Shown here in pieces: positions 9,654 through 17,885 of a DNA stretch of 64,000 nucleotides (within the stretch, counting starts at the first letter, position 1; the number at the start of each line of letters is the position of its first letter). The stretch comes from Bacteroidales bacterium (GTDB lineage: Bacteria; Bacteroidota; Bacteroidia; Bacteroidales; GCA-2748055): the NCBI GenBank assembly GCA_029210585.1, contig JARGFP010000020.1, positions 21,768-85,767 of the forward strand, read 5' to 3'. The notes beneath the pieces were generated by a model. The model ran no database searches. It was not told the origin of the DNA and worked only from the letters and a program-made list of their open reading frames with translations. The position numbers were made by a program, and so were the translations under genes.

Positions 9654-11072
9654 TCAGAAAGTAAGCGAGAAAATCGTCTCATTGTCTGGCACGGACTGGG
9701 CAGTGATGGTACCGCCATGCAACCTGAGGATCTGCCTGGAGAGGCTGAGCCCGATTCCTGATCCTTGCCGTTTGGTGGTGAAGAAGGGAATGAAGATCTT
9801 GTCCAGCACATCCGGGAGGATGCCCTGGCCATTGTCGATGATCTGGACCGTAGGTCTGCCGCGTTTATTGTAATAGCCCCTGATAAGGATCTCACCGTTT
9901 TCTTTCCCTTCCAGGGCGTGAACCGAATTTTTGATGAGGTTGATCAGCACCTGGGAAATCATCTGCTCGTCGATCTGCAGTTCAATGCTGCCTGGTTCCA
10001 TGGTATAATGCATCCTGATGCCCTGGTTCTCTGTTTCCTTCTTCATCAGCGTCACCACATTTTCCAGCAGGTTGTTCATGTCCACCATTGCGAAGTTGGG
10101 CTTCGGAATCTTCGTCAGGCTCCGGTAGGTTTCCACGAAATTCATCAGCCCCGTACTGCGCTTGTTGATGGTCTGGAGCGCCTGCTGTATTTCGTCCACT
10201 GCTTCCCTGTCAAAGTGGGGTGCATCCTCGCTTTTGGCGTCATACTCCTTGATCATCAGTTCGATGGTGGCGGAGAGGCTGGAGATCGGCGCGATGGAAT
10301 TCATGATCTCGTGTGTCAGCACCCGGATCAGTTTCTGCCAGGCCTCGGTCTCCTGTCCTTCCAGCACATTCTGGATGTTTTTGACGGTGGTCAGCATAAT
10401 TGTCTTGTGCTTCACCTTGAACTCCGTCGACTGGATTGCCAGCTGCAGGATATCGTCATCATCCTGTACCTTCACAAGGTGGTTCTCACCGGGCTGGATA
10501 GCAAGCAGGGTGTCGACCAGTTCCTTGCTGAGTGTTTCGAGTTTATGGATATTTTTCAGCGTGTTGACCTGGAAAAGCTTTTTTGCTGCCGGGTTGATCA
10601 TTTCCACGATACCGTTGCGCTGGTATACAAGGATACTGATATCCAGGTTCTGCACAATGCTGTGCAGGTAATGCAGGTGCTCCTCCTTCTCGGAACGCAC
10701 CTGCTGAAAATCGTGCATCACCTCATTGAAGGCCTCGCTCAGCGCTTCAAAGGAGGAACCGGCCTCCTTGAAGGCAAAAGTGCGGGTAAATTCAGAATAC
10801 CTGATGGATTCGAGAAAATTGGTCAGTTCCCGGTTAGTGCGGTCCACGTACCTGATCATTGACCACACCTGGTATACCACCAGGCCGATGATCAGTACCG
10901 GTGTAAAGATGAACGTACTGTTCAGGGTAAGGAACAGCAACAGGCAGGATACTGTCAGCAACAGCACCCTGATAATCACATTTACCCTGAATTGCTTATA
11001 AACCATGCTTTTCCATTCTTCTGTACAGTGATGTACGTGTAAGACCCAATTGTGTTGCAGCCTGGGTAACAT
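9654..11072 (-). CDS. Sensor histidine kinase (NtrY-like)
   Basis: N-terminal TMs, PAS-like region, 'LTHEIMNSIAPISS' H-box, 'QVLINLIKNSVHALE', 'DNGQGI', 'GSGIGLSLSRQIL'. Confidence 0.88.
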   Translation of the reverse strand: MLPRLQHNWVLHVHHCTEEWKSMVYKQFRVNVIIRVLLLTVSCLLLFLTLNSTFIFTPVLIIGLVVYQVWSMIRYVDRTNRELTNFLESIRYSEFTRTFAFKEAGSSFEALSEAFNEVMHDFQQVRSEKEEHLHYLHSIVQNLDISILVYQRNGIVEMINPAAKKLFQVNTLKNIHKLETLSKELVDTLLAIQPGENHLVKVQDDDDILQLAIQSTEFKVKHKTIMLTTVKNIQNVLEGQETEAWQKLIRVLTHEIMNSIAPISSLSATIELMIKEYDAKSEDAPHFDREAVDEIQQALQTINKRSTGLMNFVETYRSLTKIPKPNFAMVDMNNLLENVVTLMKKETENQGIRMHYTMEPGSIELQIDEQMISQVLINLIKNSVHALEGKENGEILIRGYYNKRGRPTVQIIDNGQGILPDVLDKIFIPFFTTKRQGSGIGLSLSRQILRLHGGTITAQSVPDNETIFSLTF

Positions 11073-12375
11073 TTCCCTGGTTCTGCTTCATCACCTTGTT
11101 GATCACTGCCTTTTCGATATCATCCAGGTTGTAGGTTTTAAAGTCATGGTCACCCAGTGAAGAGGAACGCTGCGCGGAAAGAATGAAATCATCGGGTCCG
11201 AGGCTGAAGCCTTCGCTCATAATGACGGCGCGTTCAATGGCATGCTGCAGTTCCCTGACATTTCCCGGCCAGTGGTACTGGTTCAGTTTCTTGATGGCCG
11301 AGGACTGGATATTGCGAATGGATTTCCTGTATTTCTTGCTGTATATCTTCAGAAAATGCTCGGATAATATCGGGATATCGCCCGTGCGCTCACGCAGCGG
11401 GGGAAGGTGAATTTCAACAGTATTGATCCGGTACAGGAGGTCCTGCCGGAACTCACCCTTGCTGACTTCCTCATGAATGTTGCTGTTGGTGGCACAGATC
11501 AGTCGCACATCCACCGGAAGCGGTTTGGCTGCACCAACACGCACCACTTCGCGCCGCTCAATAACAGTGAGCAACTTGGACTGCAGGGAGTAGGAAAGGT
11601 TCCCGATCTCATCCAGGAAAAGTGTACCGCCGGAGGCAATCTCAAAACGGCCCTGTTTCATTTTGTGGGCATCGGTAAAGGCGCCTTTTTCATGACCGAA
11701 GAGTTCGCTTTCGAACAGGGTCTCGGCAATAGACCCGAGGTCCACACTGATGAATACCTCCTGCTTCCTGAGGGAATTCCTGTAAATAGCCCTCGCCACC
11801 AGCTCCTTTCCTGTGCCGTTCTCACCAAGGATAAGCACATTGGCATCCGTTCCCGCTACTTTTTTTATGGTCTTGAACACCTCCAGCATCTCCGGGGAGT
11901 TGCCAATGAAATCGGTAAACGGCTGGTCAAGCACAGCACTGATCTCCTGCTGTTTCATACGCAGGGATTCGGCCTGCATCCTGGAACGGCGCAGGTTGAT
12001 GGCTGAATTGATCGTTGCCAGGATCTTTTCGTTTTGCCAGGGCTTCAGGATAAAGTCCGTGGCGCCGGCCTTGATGGCTTTCACTGCCTTCTCGGCATCC
12101 CCGTAGGCAGTAATAAAGACCACTACCGCATTCGGGTCGTTGTCCATGATGATCTTCAGCGCATCAAATCCTTCCTGGCCGCTGATGGCATCTTTGGTGA
12201 AGTTCATATCAAGCAGGATGACATCCCATGTATCTTTTTTCATCATTTCCGGAATCCGCTCAGGACCGCTGAGGGTTTCGATCACCTCTACATGCTGCCG
12301 CAGCAGGAGCTTGAGGGCAAATAATATATCCTCATTGTCATCTATCGCAAGGATCTTTCCGGTTTTTTCATCCAT
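10996..12375 (-). CDS. Sigma54-dependent response regulator (NtrC/AtoC family)
   Basis: REC domain, 'GENGTGKELVARAIY', 'ESELFGHEKGAFTDA' (GAFTGA-like), C-terminal Fis-type HTH. Confidence 0.93.
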   Translation of the reverse strand: MDEKTGKILAIDDNEDILFALKLLLRQHVEVIETLSGPERIPEMMKKDTWDVILLDMNFTKDAISGQEGFDALKIIMDNDPNAVVVFITAYGDAEKAVKAIKAGATDFILKPWQNEKILATINSAINLRRSRMQAESLRMKQQEISAVLDQPFTDFIGNSPEMLEVFKTIKKVAGTDANVLILGENGTGKELVARAIYRNSLRKQEVFISVDLGSIAETLFESELFGHEKGAFTDAHKMKQGRFEIASGGTLFLDEIGNLSYSLQSKLLTVIERREVVRVGAAKPLPVDVRLICATNSNIHEEVSKGEFRQDLLYRINTVEIHLPPLRERTGDIPILSEHFLKIYSKKYRKSIRNIQSSAIKKLNQYHWPGNVRELQHAIERAVIMSEGFSLGPDDFILSAQRSSSLGDHDFKTYNLDDIEKAVINKVMKQNQGNVTQAATQLGLTRTSLYRRMEKHGL

Positions 12376-12491
12376 GAGCGTTTCAGTTTTTTAGTTTCCG
12401 AATTCTTTATAACAAATATAATGCCTTATTTATTAAGCACTTATAAAACAATGACTTTCTAAAAGCACCCATTGTACAAATATAATAAAAA

Positions 12492-12511
12492 GGTGTACGT
12501 TTCCGAACACC
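12492..12511. promoter_or_regulatory. 20-bp interrupted palindrome, candidate enhancer-binding-protein site
   Basis: GGTGTACGTTTCCGAACACC; GGTGTnCG-N4-CGnACACC symmetry. Confidence 0.5.
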
Positions 12512-12597
12512 GTGACATCATTATCGAACATATTTATATAAACCGTTCATAACAAGTATTTGATTTAATGGATTGATTTTCAAAAAAGTATTTTCTT

Positions 12598-12612
12598 TGG
12601 CACAATAAATGT
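12598..12612 (+). promoter_or_regulatory. Candidate sigma54 (-24/-12) promoter
   Basis: TGGCACAATAAATGT: GG-N10-GT, close to TGGCAC-N5-TTGC; 27 nt upstream of ATG 12639. Confidence 0.5.
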
Positions 12613-12638
12613 CACCGTAGAGAGAAAAAAAACTTGTT

Positions 12639-13904
12639 ATGGACGGAATGGATCGTAAAATTGAAAAAAAGGGAGGGCTCACCCGGAAAAACATCCTGTA
12701 CGGGGTCATCGTCCTCCTGGTACTCTTTATTACCGGCATCATGATCTTCGGTGATAAAAGCTCAAAATACAATGTGGAGGTTGCACGGCTGACCATTGAT
12801 GAAGTGAAAAGGGATATCTTCCAGGATTATATCACCGATCAGGGGATCGTTGAACCGATTCGCACCATCTACCTGGATGCAGTTGAGGGAGGGCGCGTTG
12901 AGGAGATTTTGATTGATGATGGCAACATGGTTAAAGAGGGCGACGTGATCCTGCGTCTCAGCAACAACAACCTGCTTCTTGAGATCACCAATAACGAGGC
13001 ACAGGTGGTCAGGGCCGTAAATGAGCTGAGGACGGCCCGGCTTTCCATGGACCAGCAGAAACTGTCCAATAAGCAGCAAATCATACAGTTGTCGAAACAG
13101 GTAACCCAGGAAAAGCGGGCTTACGAAAACAACAGGCAGCTTTTCGCTGAGAACCATATCTCCCAGGAGACTTTTGACCAGTCGAGGGAAGCCTTCCAGG
13201 CCTCGCTTGCGCAACTGGACCTCGTGAAGGAGAATTACAGGAACGATTCCCTCTACAGGTCCATACAGATTAATTCTCTTGAATCGTCTGTGAAAAGCAT
13301 GGAGAAAAGCATGGGCATCATCAGGAAGCGCCTGGAAAACCTGAATGTAAAAGCACCGGCCGATGGTGAACTGGCCACCCTGAATCCCGAAATCGGGCAG
13401 GTGATCAGCTACGGTACCCGTGTTGGAACGGTCAATATCCTTGATTCCTATAAATTGCGCGTCGAGATCGATGAACATTACATTGCCAGGATCCATACCG
13501 GGCTGAAGGGGGAGTGCGATTTCGCCAGCAAATCCTACCCGGCCGAGATCGTGAAAATCTACCCGGAGGTGCAGAACGGGAGGTTCGCCGTGGACATGGA
13601 ATTCACTGACAGTATCCCGGATCAGATCCGGATCGGGCAGGCTTCGCGTATCCGGCTGCAGCTGGGTGAGTCAAGGGAAGGACTGTTGCTTGCCAAGGGA
13701 GGTTTTTATAACAAGACAGGCGGACAATGGGTATTCGTGGTGGATCCCTCCGGCGAATTTGCAGAGAAGCGCGAGATCACCATCGGAAGGCAGAATCCGC
13801 GTTATTACGAAGTACTCGAGGGACTGGAAGCGGGTGAGCAGGTGATCACCTCCAGTTACCAGAATTTTGCTGACCATGATAAACTGATCCTGAAAAACAA
13901 CTGA
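12639..13904 (+). CDS. HlyD/MacA-type periplasmic adaptor subunit
   Basis: One N-terminal TM, lipoyl/coiled-coil/beta-barrel pattern, 'LNVKAPADGEL' motif. Confidence 0.85.
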   Translation: MDGMDRKIEKKGGLTRKNILYGVIVLLVLFITGIMIFGDKSSKYNVEVARLTIDEVKRDIFQDYITDQGIVEPIRTIYLDAVEGGRVEEILIDDGNMVKEGDVILRLSNNNLLLEITNNEAQVVRAVNELRTARLSMDQQKLSNKQQIIQLSKQVTQEKRAYENNRQLFAENHISQETFDQSREAFQASLAQLDLVKENYRNDSLYRSIQINSLESSVKSMEKSMGIIRKRLENLNVKAPADGELATLNPEIGQVISYGTRVGTVNILDSYKLRVEIDEHYIARIHTGLKGECDFASKSYPAEIVKIYPEVQNGRFAVDMEFTDSIPDQIRIGQASRIRLQLGESREGLLLAKGGFYNKTGGQWVFVVDPSGEFAEKREITIGRQNPRYYEVLEGLEAGEQVITSSYQNFADHDKLILKNN

Positions 13905-13917
13905 TAAACCCGAAGTC

Positions 13918-15279
13918 ATGAAAAAAATCTTATTCATTGCATTGATCCTGCCATTGTTGCCTGCCGGACTCCAGGCACAGGAACCGGAGGCCTGGTCGAT
14001 AGAAGAATGCATTGCATACGCCCTGGATAACAATATCGAGATGAAACGCCAGGAACTGAATACTGCGGTAAAAGACAAAGACCTGGCGCAGAGCAAACTG
14101 AATGCACTGCCCAATCTCAACGGACAGGTGAACCACGACCTGGGTTCCGGCCGTGTGCTCGACCGGGGATCCTATGAATGGGTCAATACCGACGTGAGCC
14201 AGGGCGATCTCGGGCTGGTGAGCAATGTGACGCTGTTCAAGGGATTGCAGGGACTGAATGCAATCAAAATGGCAGAGGCCGACCACGATATGGCAAAAGC
14301 TCAGATGGAGGCATCAGAAGATAATCTCGTGCTGAACATTATGACATCGTACCTGGAGGTGTTGCTGAAAGGGGAGCTGTTTGAAATTGCCGGGGAAAAG
14401 GTGAAGGTGGCGGAACAGCAGGTGGAACGGATGGAAAAACTGGTGGAAGTTGGCAATGCAGCAACAGGCGACCTGCTGGAGGTGAAGGCCACAGCGACAA
14501 CAGAAAAATACAATATGACCCTGGCCAGGAACAACCTGACCTATGCCAGGCTGGAGCTGGCACAATTGCTCAATCACCCGGATCCGCTGTCGTTCCGTGT
14601 ATCCAGTCCTGAAATCGGGGAACCCTCGCTGGTACAGCTGCCCGGACCGGATGAAATCTACGGAAAAGCCCTTGAAGTATTGCCCCAGGTGGAGGCAGCA
14701 CGGCTCCAGCTCACTTACCAGTCGAAGCAACTGGCAGTGGCACGCGGCGCACTCTCACCGGAGCTGTTTGTAAGGGCGCTCTATTATTCCAATTACAGCG
14801 ACAAGCTGATCAATCCGCGAGAGATCGACCCACGGAACCCGGTGCTCGAATACCCTGTGCACCAGCAGGTGTTTGACAACCAGTACAAGCAGGTGAGTAT
14901 CGGGCTGAATATTCCCGTATTCAACAAGTGGCAGAACAGGACGAATATCAGCAAGGCAAAGATCGGCCTCGAGGATGCCCACTACCAGGTGGAGGAAGTG
15001 AAGCAACAGCTGTACAAGGATATCCAGCGGTATTATGCCGAGGTCATGGGCGCACTCGACAATTACGAAGCTGCCAGGGAATCCCATGCCAACAGCGAAG
15101 AGGCTTACAGGTATGCCGAGGAAAAATTCAAGGTGGGCATGGCCACGGCACTTGAACTGGAGGAGGCGCGAAACCGGTTGTTTACATCAAGGGCGGAAAT
15201 GGTCAATGCCAGGTATACGTTTGTATTCTACCTCGAAATACTGGAGTTTTACCAGGGAAATATGATCAGCCTGAATTGA
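13918..15279 (+). CDS. TolC family outer-membrane efflux protein
   Basis: Signal peptide, 'ALDNNIEMKRQELN', two OEP repeats, immediately downstream of adaptor. Confidence 0.88.
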   Translation: MKKILFIALILPLLPAGLQAQEPEAWSIEECIAYALDNNIEMKRQELNTAVKDKDLAQSKLNALPNLNGQVNHDLGSGRVLDRGSYEWVNTDVSQGDLGLVSNVTLFKGLQGLNAIKMAEADHDMAKAQMEASEDNLVLNIMTSYLEVLLKGELFEIAGEKVKVAEQQVERMEKLVEVGNAATGDLLEVKATATTEKYNMTLARNNLTYARLELAQLLNHPDPLSFRVSSPEIGEPSLVQLPGPDEIYGKALEVLPQVEAARLQLTYQSKQLAVARGALSPELFVRALYYSNYSDKLINPREIDPRNPVLEYPVHQQVFDNQYKQVSIGLNIPVFNKWQNRTNISKAKIGLEDAHYQVEEVKQQLYKDIQRYYAEVMGALDNYEAARESHANSEEAYRYAEEKFKVGMATALELEEARNRLFTSRAEMVNARYTFVFYLEILEFYQGNMISLN

Positions 15280-15303
15280 TCCGGCGGAAATATTCCTGCT
15301 CCT

Positions 15304-15336
15304 TTTGCCACTGTTTGGAGGAATCTTGTATTTTTG
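15304..15336 (+). promoter_or_regulatory. Bacteroidota-type promoter (TTTG-N21-TATTTTTG)
   Basis: TTTG 15304-15307, TATTTTTG 15329-15336, upstream of ATG 15383. Confidence 0.5.
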
Positions 15337-15382
15337 CTTCTCTAATCCATGTGTCTGTACTGTATTAACAGACTCTAACGAT

Positions 15383-15955
15383 ATGCGTGTGAAAAGAATT
15401 TTCCTCGTCATCGCCGTCATATTTCTCTTCGTCTCCGAAGCAGATTCCCAGGTGATCAATTTTGGGAAAACCCTGCCTCCAAGGTCATTCGGACTCACCC
15501 TCGCCCCGGTGCACAATGTCGACAATGTATTTCACTACGAGCTTGAAGGGATGTCCTACCTGGTCATGGCGGGGTATGGAATCAGGTACGACCTGGACAT
15601 GAATATTAAATATGGCTACTATAACGGGCCCGATTTCTTCTCGGCCGATGTGCAGTACCTGTTCAGGGAAACCAGGAAAAGTTACTACTCTTTTGCAGGT
15701 GGCATGCACAAATGGAAGGAATACGGCGTGGATCTGACGGTCAGTTATACACATACGCCCCAATACTGGGCCAACCTCACCTTTGGTCTCGACATGGATA
15801 TTGATATCAGCGTTGTGGAACTGCGGGCATGGGTTCCGCTGAATTTCGGCATCAATTTCGATGACCGCTATTTCGTCTACCTTGAATACGACCTGCCGGT
15901 GACCGAGCGTTCCTGGGATATCCTCGGAGGCGGAATCACGTTTATTTTCCGTTAG
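15383..15955 (+). CDS. Hypothetical secreted/outer-membrane protein
   Basis: ORF with signal peptide from ATG 15383 (MRVKRIFLVIAVIFLFVSEADS). Confidence 0.55.
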   Translation: MRVKRIFLVIAVIFLFVSEADSQVINFGKTLPPRSFGLTLAPVHNVDNVFHYELEGMSYLVMAGYGIRYDLDMNIKYGYYNGPDFFSADVQYLFRETRKSYYSFAGGMHKWKEYGVDLTVSYTHTPQYWANLTFGLDMDIDISVVELRAWVPLNFGINFDDRYFVYLEYDLPVTERSWDILGGGITFIFR

Positions 15956-17595
15956 TCACCGCTTTTTCCATATACTTTTTCTCCTCCTGACCAGGTCATG
16001 AGCACGTCTGCTGATGAAATCCCTGCCTCATTCATGGTCATGATGTCCTGTTCCGTGACGACAAAATCTGCCAGTTTTCCTTTTTCAATGCTTCCCTTGA
16101 ACGTCTCTTCAAAAGCAGCTTTGGCTGCCCAGCTCGTCATGGCCCTCAGCGCCTCCTCCCTGGAGAGTGCCTCATCGTTCAGAAATCCGCCTTCCGGGTA
16201 GCCGCTGTGGTCCTTCCTGGCAACAGCTGCGTAGAAACCATAGAGCGGGTTGATCGATTCCACCGGGAAATCACTTCCATTGGGAATCCAGCCCAGCTGA
16301 TCCAGCAGGGTCTTATAGGCATATGCACCTTCCATCCGCGCGCCTCCCAGACGGTCCTCTGCCCAGTACATGTCAGAAGTGGCATGGGTGGTCTGAACGG
16401 AAGGGACAATATGATAGTCCCCGAACAGGTTGAAATCAACCGGATGGATGATCTGTGCATGTTCGATCCGCCAGCGGCGGTCGTTCCCTTTTTCCAGCAG
16501 CGCGGAATAGATTTCCAGCATTTTCCGGTTGGCTGCATCTCCAATACAGTGGGTGGCTACCTGGTAACCGTTCTCCAGTGCGCGTCTGCAAAATTCTTCC
16601 AGTTGCGCAGGCGCATTGACAAACAAGCCCTTGTTCCCGGGATCATCGGCATACGGTTCCAGCATGCGCGCTCCCCGGGAACCAAGTGCCCCGTCGGCAT
16701 ACAGCTTCAGGGTGCTGATGGTGAGCTGGTCGTTTTGCTGCACCCCTTTTTCTATATATGTTTTAAAATTTTCTTCTGAAGGTTCAAGCCATGCGTTGAT
16801 CCGCATTTTCAGGGAGCCTTGTTGCTGAAGCGAATCGATGAGCTGCACCTCCTGTGTGGATAACCCGGCGTCGGAAACGGAGGTAAGTCCGACAGCAAAA
16901 CAGTGCTCCTGTGCTTTCAGTATCCCGGAAACCAGTTCCGCTTTTCCTGGTTTTGGAATCACCCTTTCAACGAGCGTGATGGCGTTATCAATGAGGATTC
17001 CGCCGGGTGCTCCGTTTTTCATCAGCACATCACCTCCTTCTATAGCGATATTTCCATGCACACCGGCGAGTTCCAGGGCCCTGGAGTTCACCCATGCCGC
17101 ATGACCATCAATCCGCTTGAGCAATACCGGGGTATCCGGGAAAAATGTATCCAACAGGGATTTGTCAGGGAAAGACGCATCTTCCCAGTCGTTCTGGTCC
17201 CATCCCCGCCCGGTGATCCAGGTACCCGTGTGGATTGCTGCAAATTCCCGGCAACGGTCGATGATCTCCTCCACCGAACCGGTTCCCGCCAGGTCCACCT
17301 GGTTCAGGGAAATTCCGTAACCAATAAAATGACAATGTGCATCGTTCCATCCCGGGTAGACGAATTTCCCGTCCAGGGAAAGGACCTGTTGTGCAGTGTA
17401 CTTTTTTTCCATTTCAGCTGTGCTGCCGGTGTCCTGGATCCTGCCATCGTTCACTACAAATGCCTCTACAACAGAAAATGCATCATCCACAGTATAGACT
17501 GTGGCATCCTTCACAAGCAGGTCAACTTCGGTTTTCTTCATCTGGCAACTGGTTAAAATGAGCAATATGGTGAAACTAATTGTCCGGGCCATCAC
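15952..17595 (-). CDS. Amidohydrolase family lipoprotein (YtcJ-like)
   Basis: 'LILTSCQ' lipobox; 'YPGWNDAHCHFIGYG', 'HCIGDAANR', 'NGSDFPVE' amidohydrolase motifs. Confidence 0.85.
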   Translation of the reverse strand: MMARTISFTILLILTSCQMKKTEVDLLVKDATVYTVDDAFSVVEAFVVNDGRIQDTGSTAEMEKKYTAQQVLSLDGKFVYPGWNDAHCHFIGYGISLNQVDLAGTGSVEEIIDRCREFAAIHTGTWITGRGWDQNDWEDASFPDKSLLDTFFPDTPVLLKRIDGHAAWVNSRALELAGVHGNIAIEGGDVLMKNGAPGGILIDNAITLVERVIPKPGKAELVSGILKAQEHCFAVGLTSVSDAGLSTQEVQLIDSLQQQGSLKMRINAWLEPSEENFKTYIEKGVQQNDQLTISTLKLYADGALGSRGARMLEPYADDPGNKGLFVNAPAQLEEFCRRALENGYQVATHCIGDAANRKMLEIYSALLEKGNDRRWRIEHAQIIHPVDFNLFGDYHIVPSVQTTHATSDMYWAEDRLGGARMEGAYAYKTLLDQLGWIPNGSDFPVESINPLYGFYAAVARKDHSGYPEGGFLNDEALSREEALRAMTSWAAKAAFEETFKGSIEKGKLADFVVTEQDIMTMNEAGISSADVLMTWSGGEKVYGKSGD

Positions 17596-17695
17596 AGTAT
17601 TTTTTGTAAAAATAGTAAATATTCCTGCTTTACACAGGCCCGCCTGTACCCAAAGCTCGCATCAACATTTACTTCAGTACATTGCTGAATACTTT

Positions 17696-17769
17696 GCCTT
17701 TCCCGGTTCCTTCTGAACTGCCCTTTCCCGGTTCCTTCTGAACTGCCCTTTCCTGGTTCCTGCTGAACT
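17696..17769. repeat. Three tandem copies of a ~25-bp unit (GCCCTTTCCCGGTTCCTTCTGAACT)
   Basis: 17696-17719 (24 nt, one C fewer), 17720-17744, 17745-17769 read directly; between divergent genes. Confidence 0.9.
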
Positions 17770-17885
17770 GCCCCATCTGCATTTGCTCATTTTCCCACAC
17801 TTACTGATATTCATCTGACCCCTTAGGCACTTTTCCTTCTGCACCTTTTCACAGGCCTCCTCTTTTTTACGTACTTTTGCAGGAT

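Noticed and set aside
9765-10862. Long antisense ORF (365 aa) opposite the histidine kinase
   Set aside because: Composition is a mirror of a clearly coding opposite strand with strong family motifs; no family features in the antisense product.
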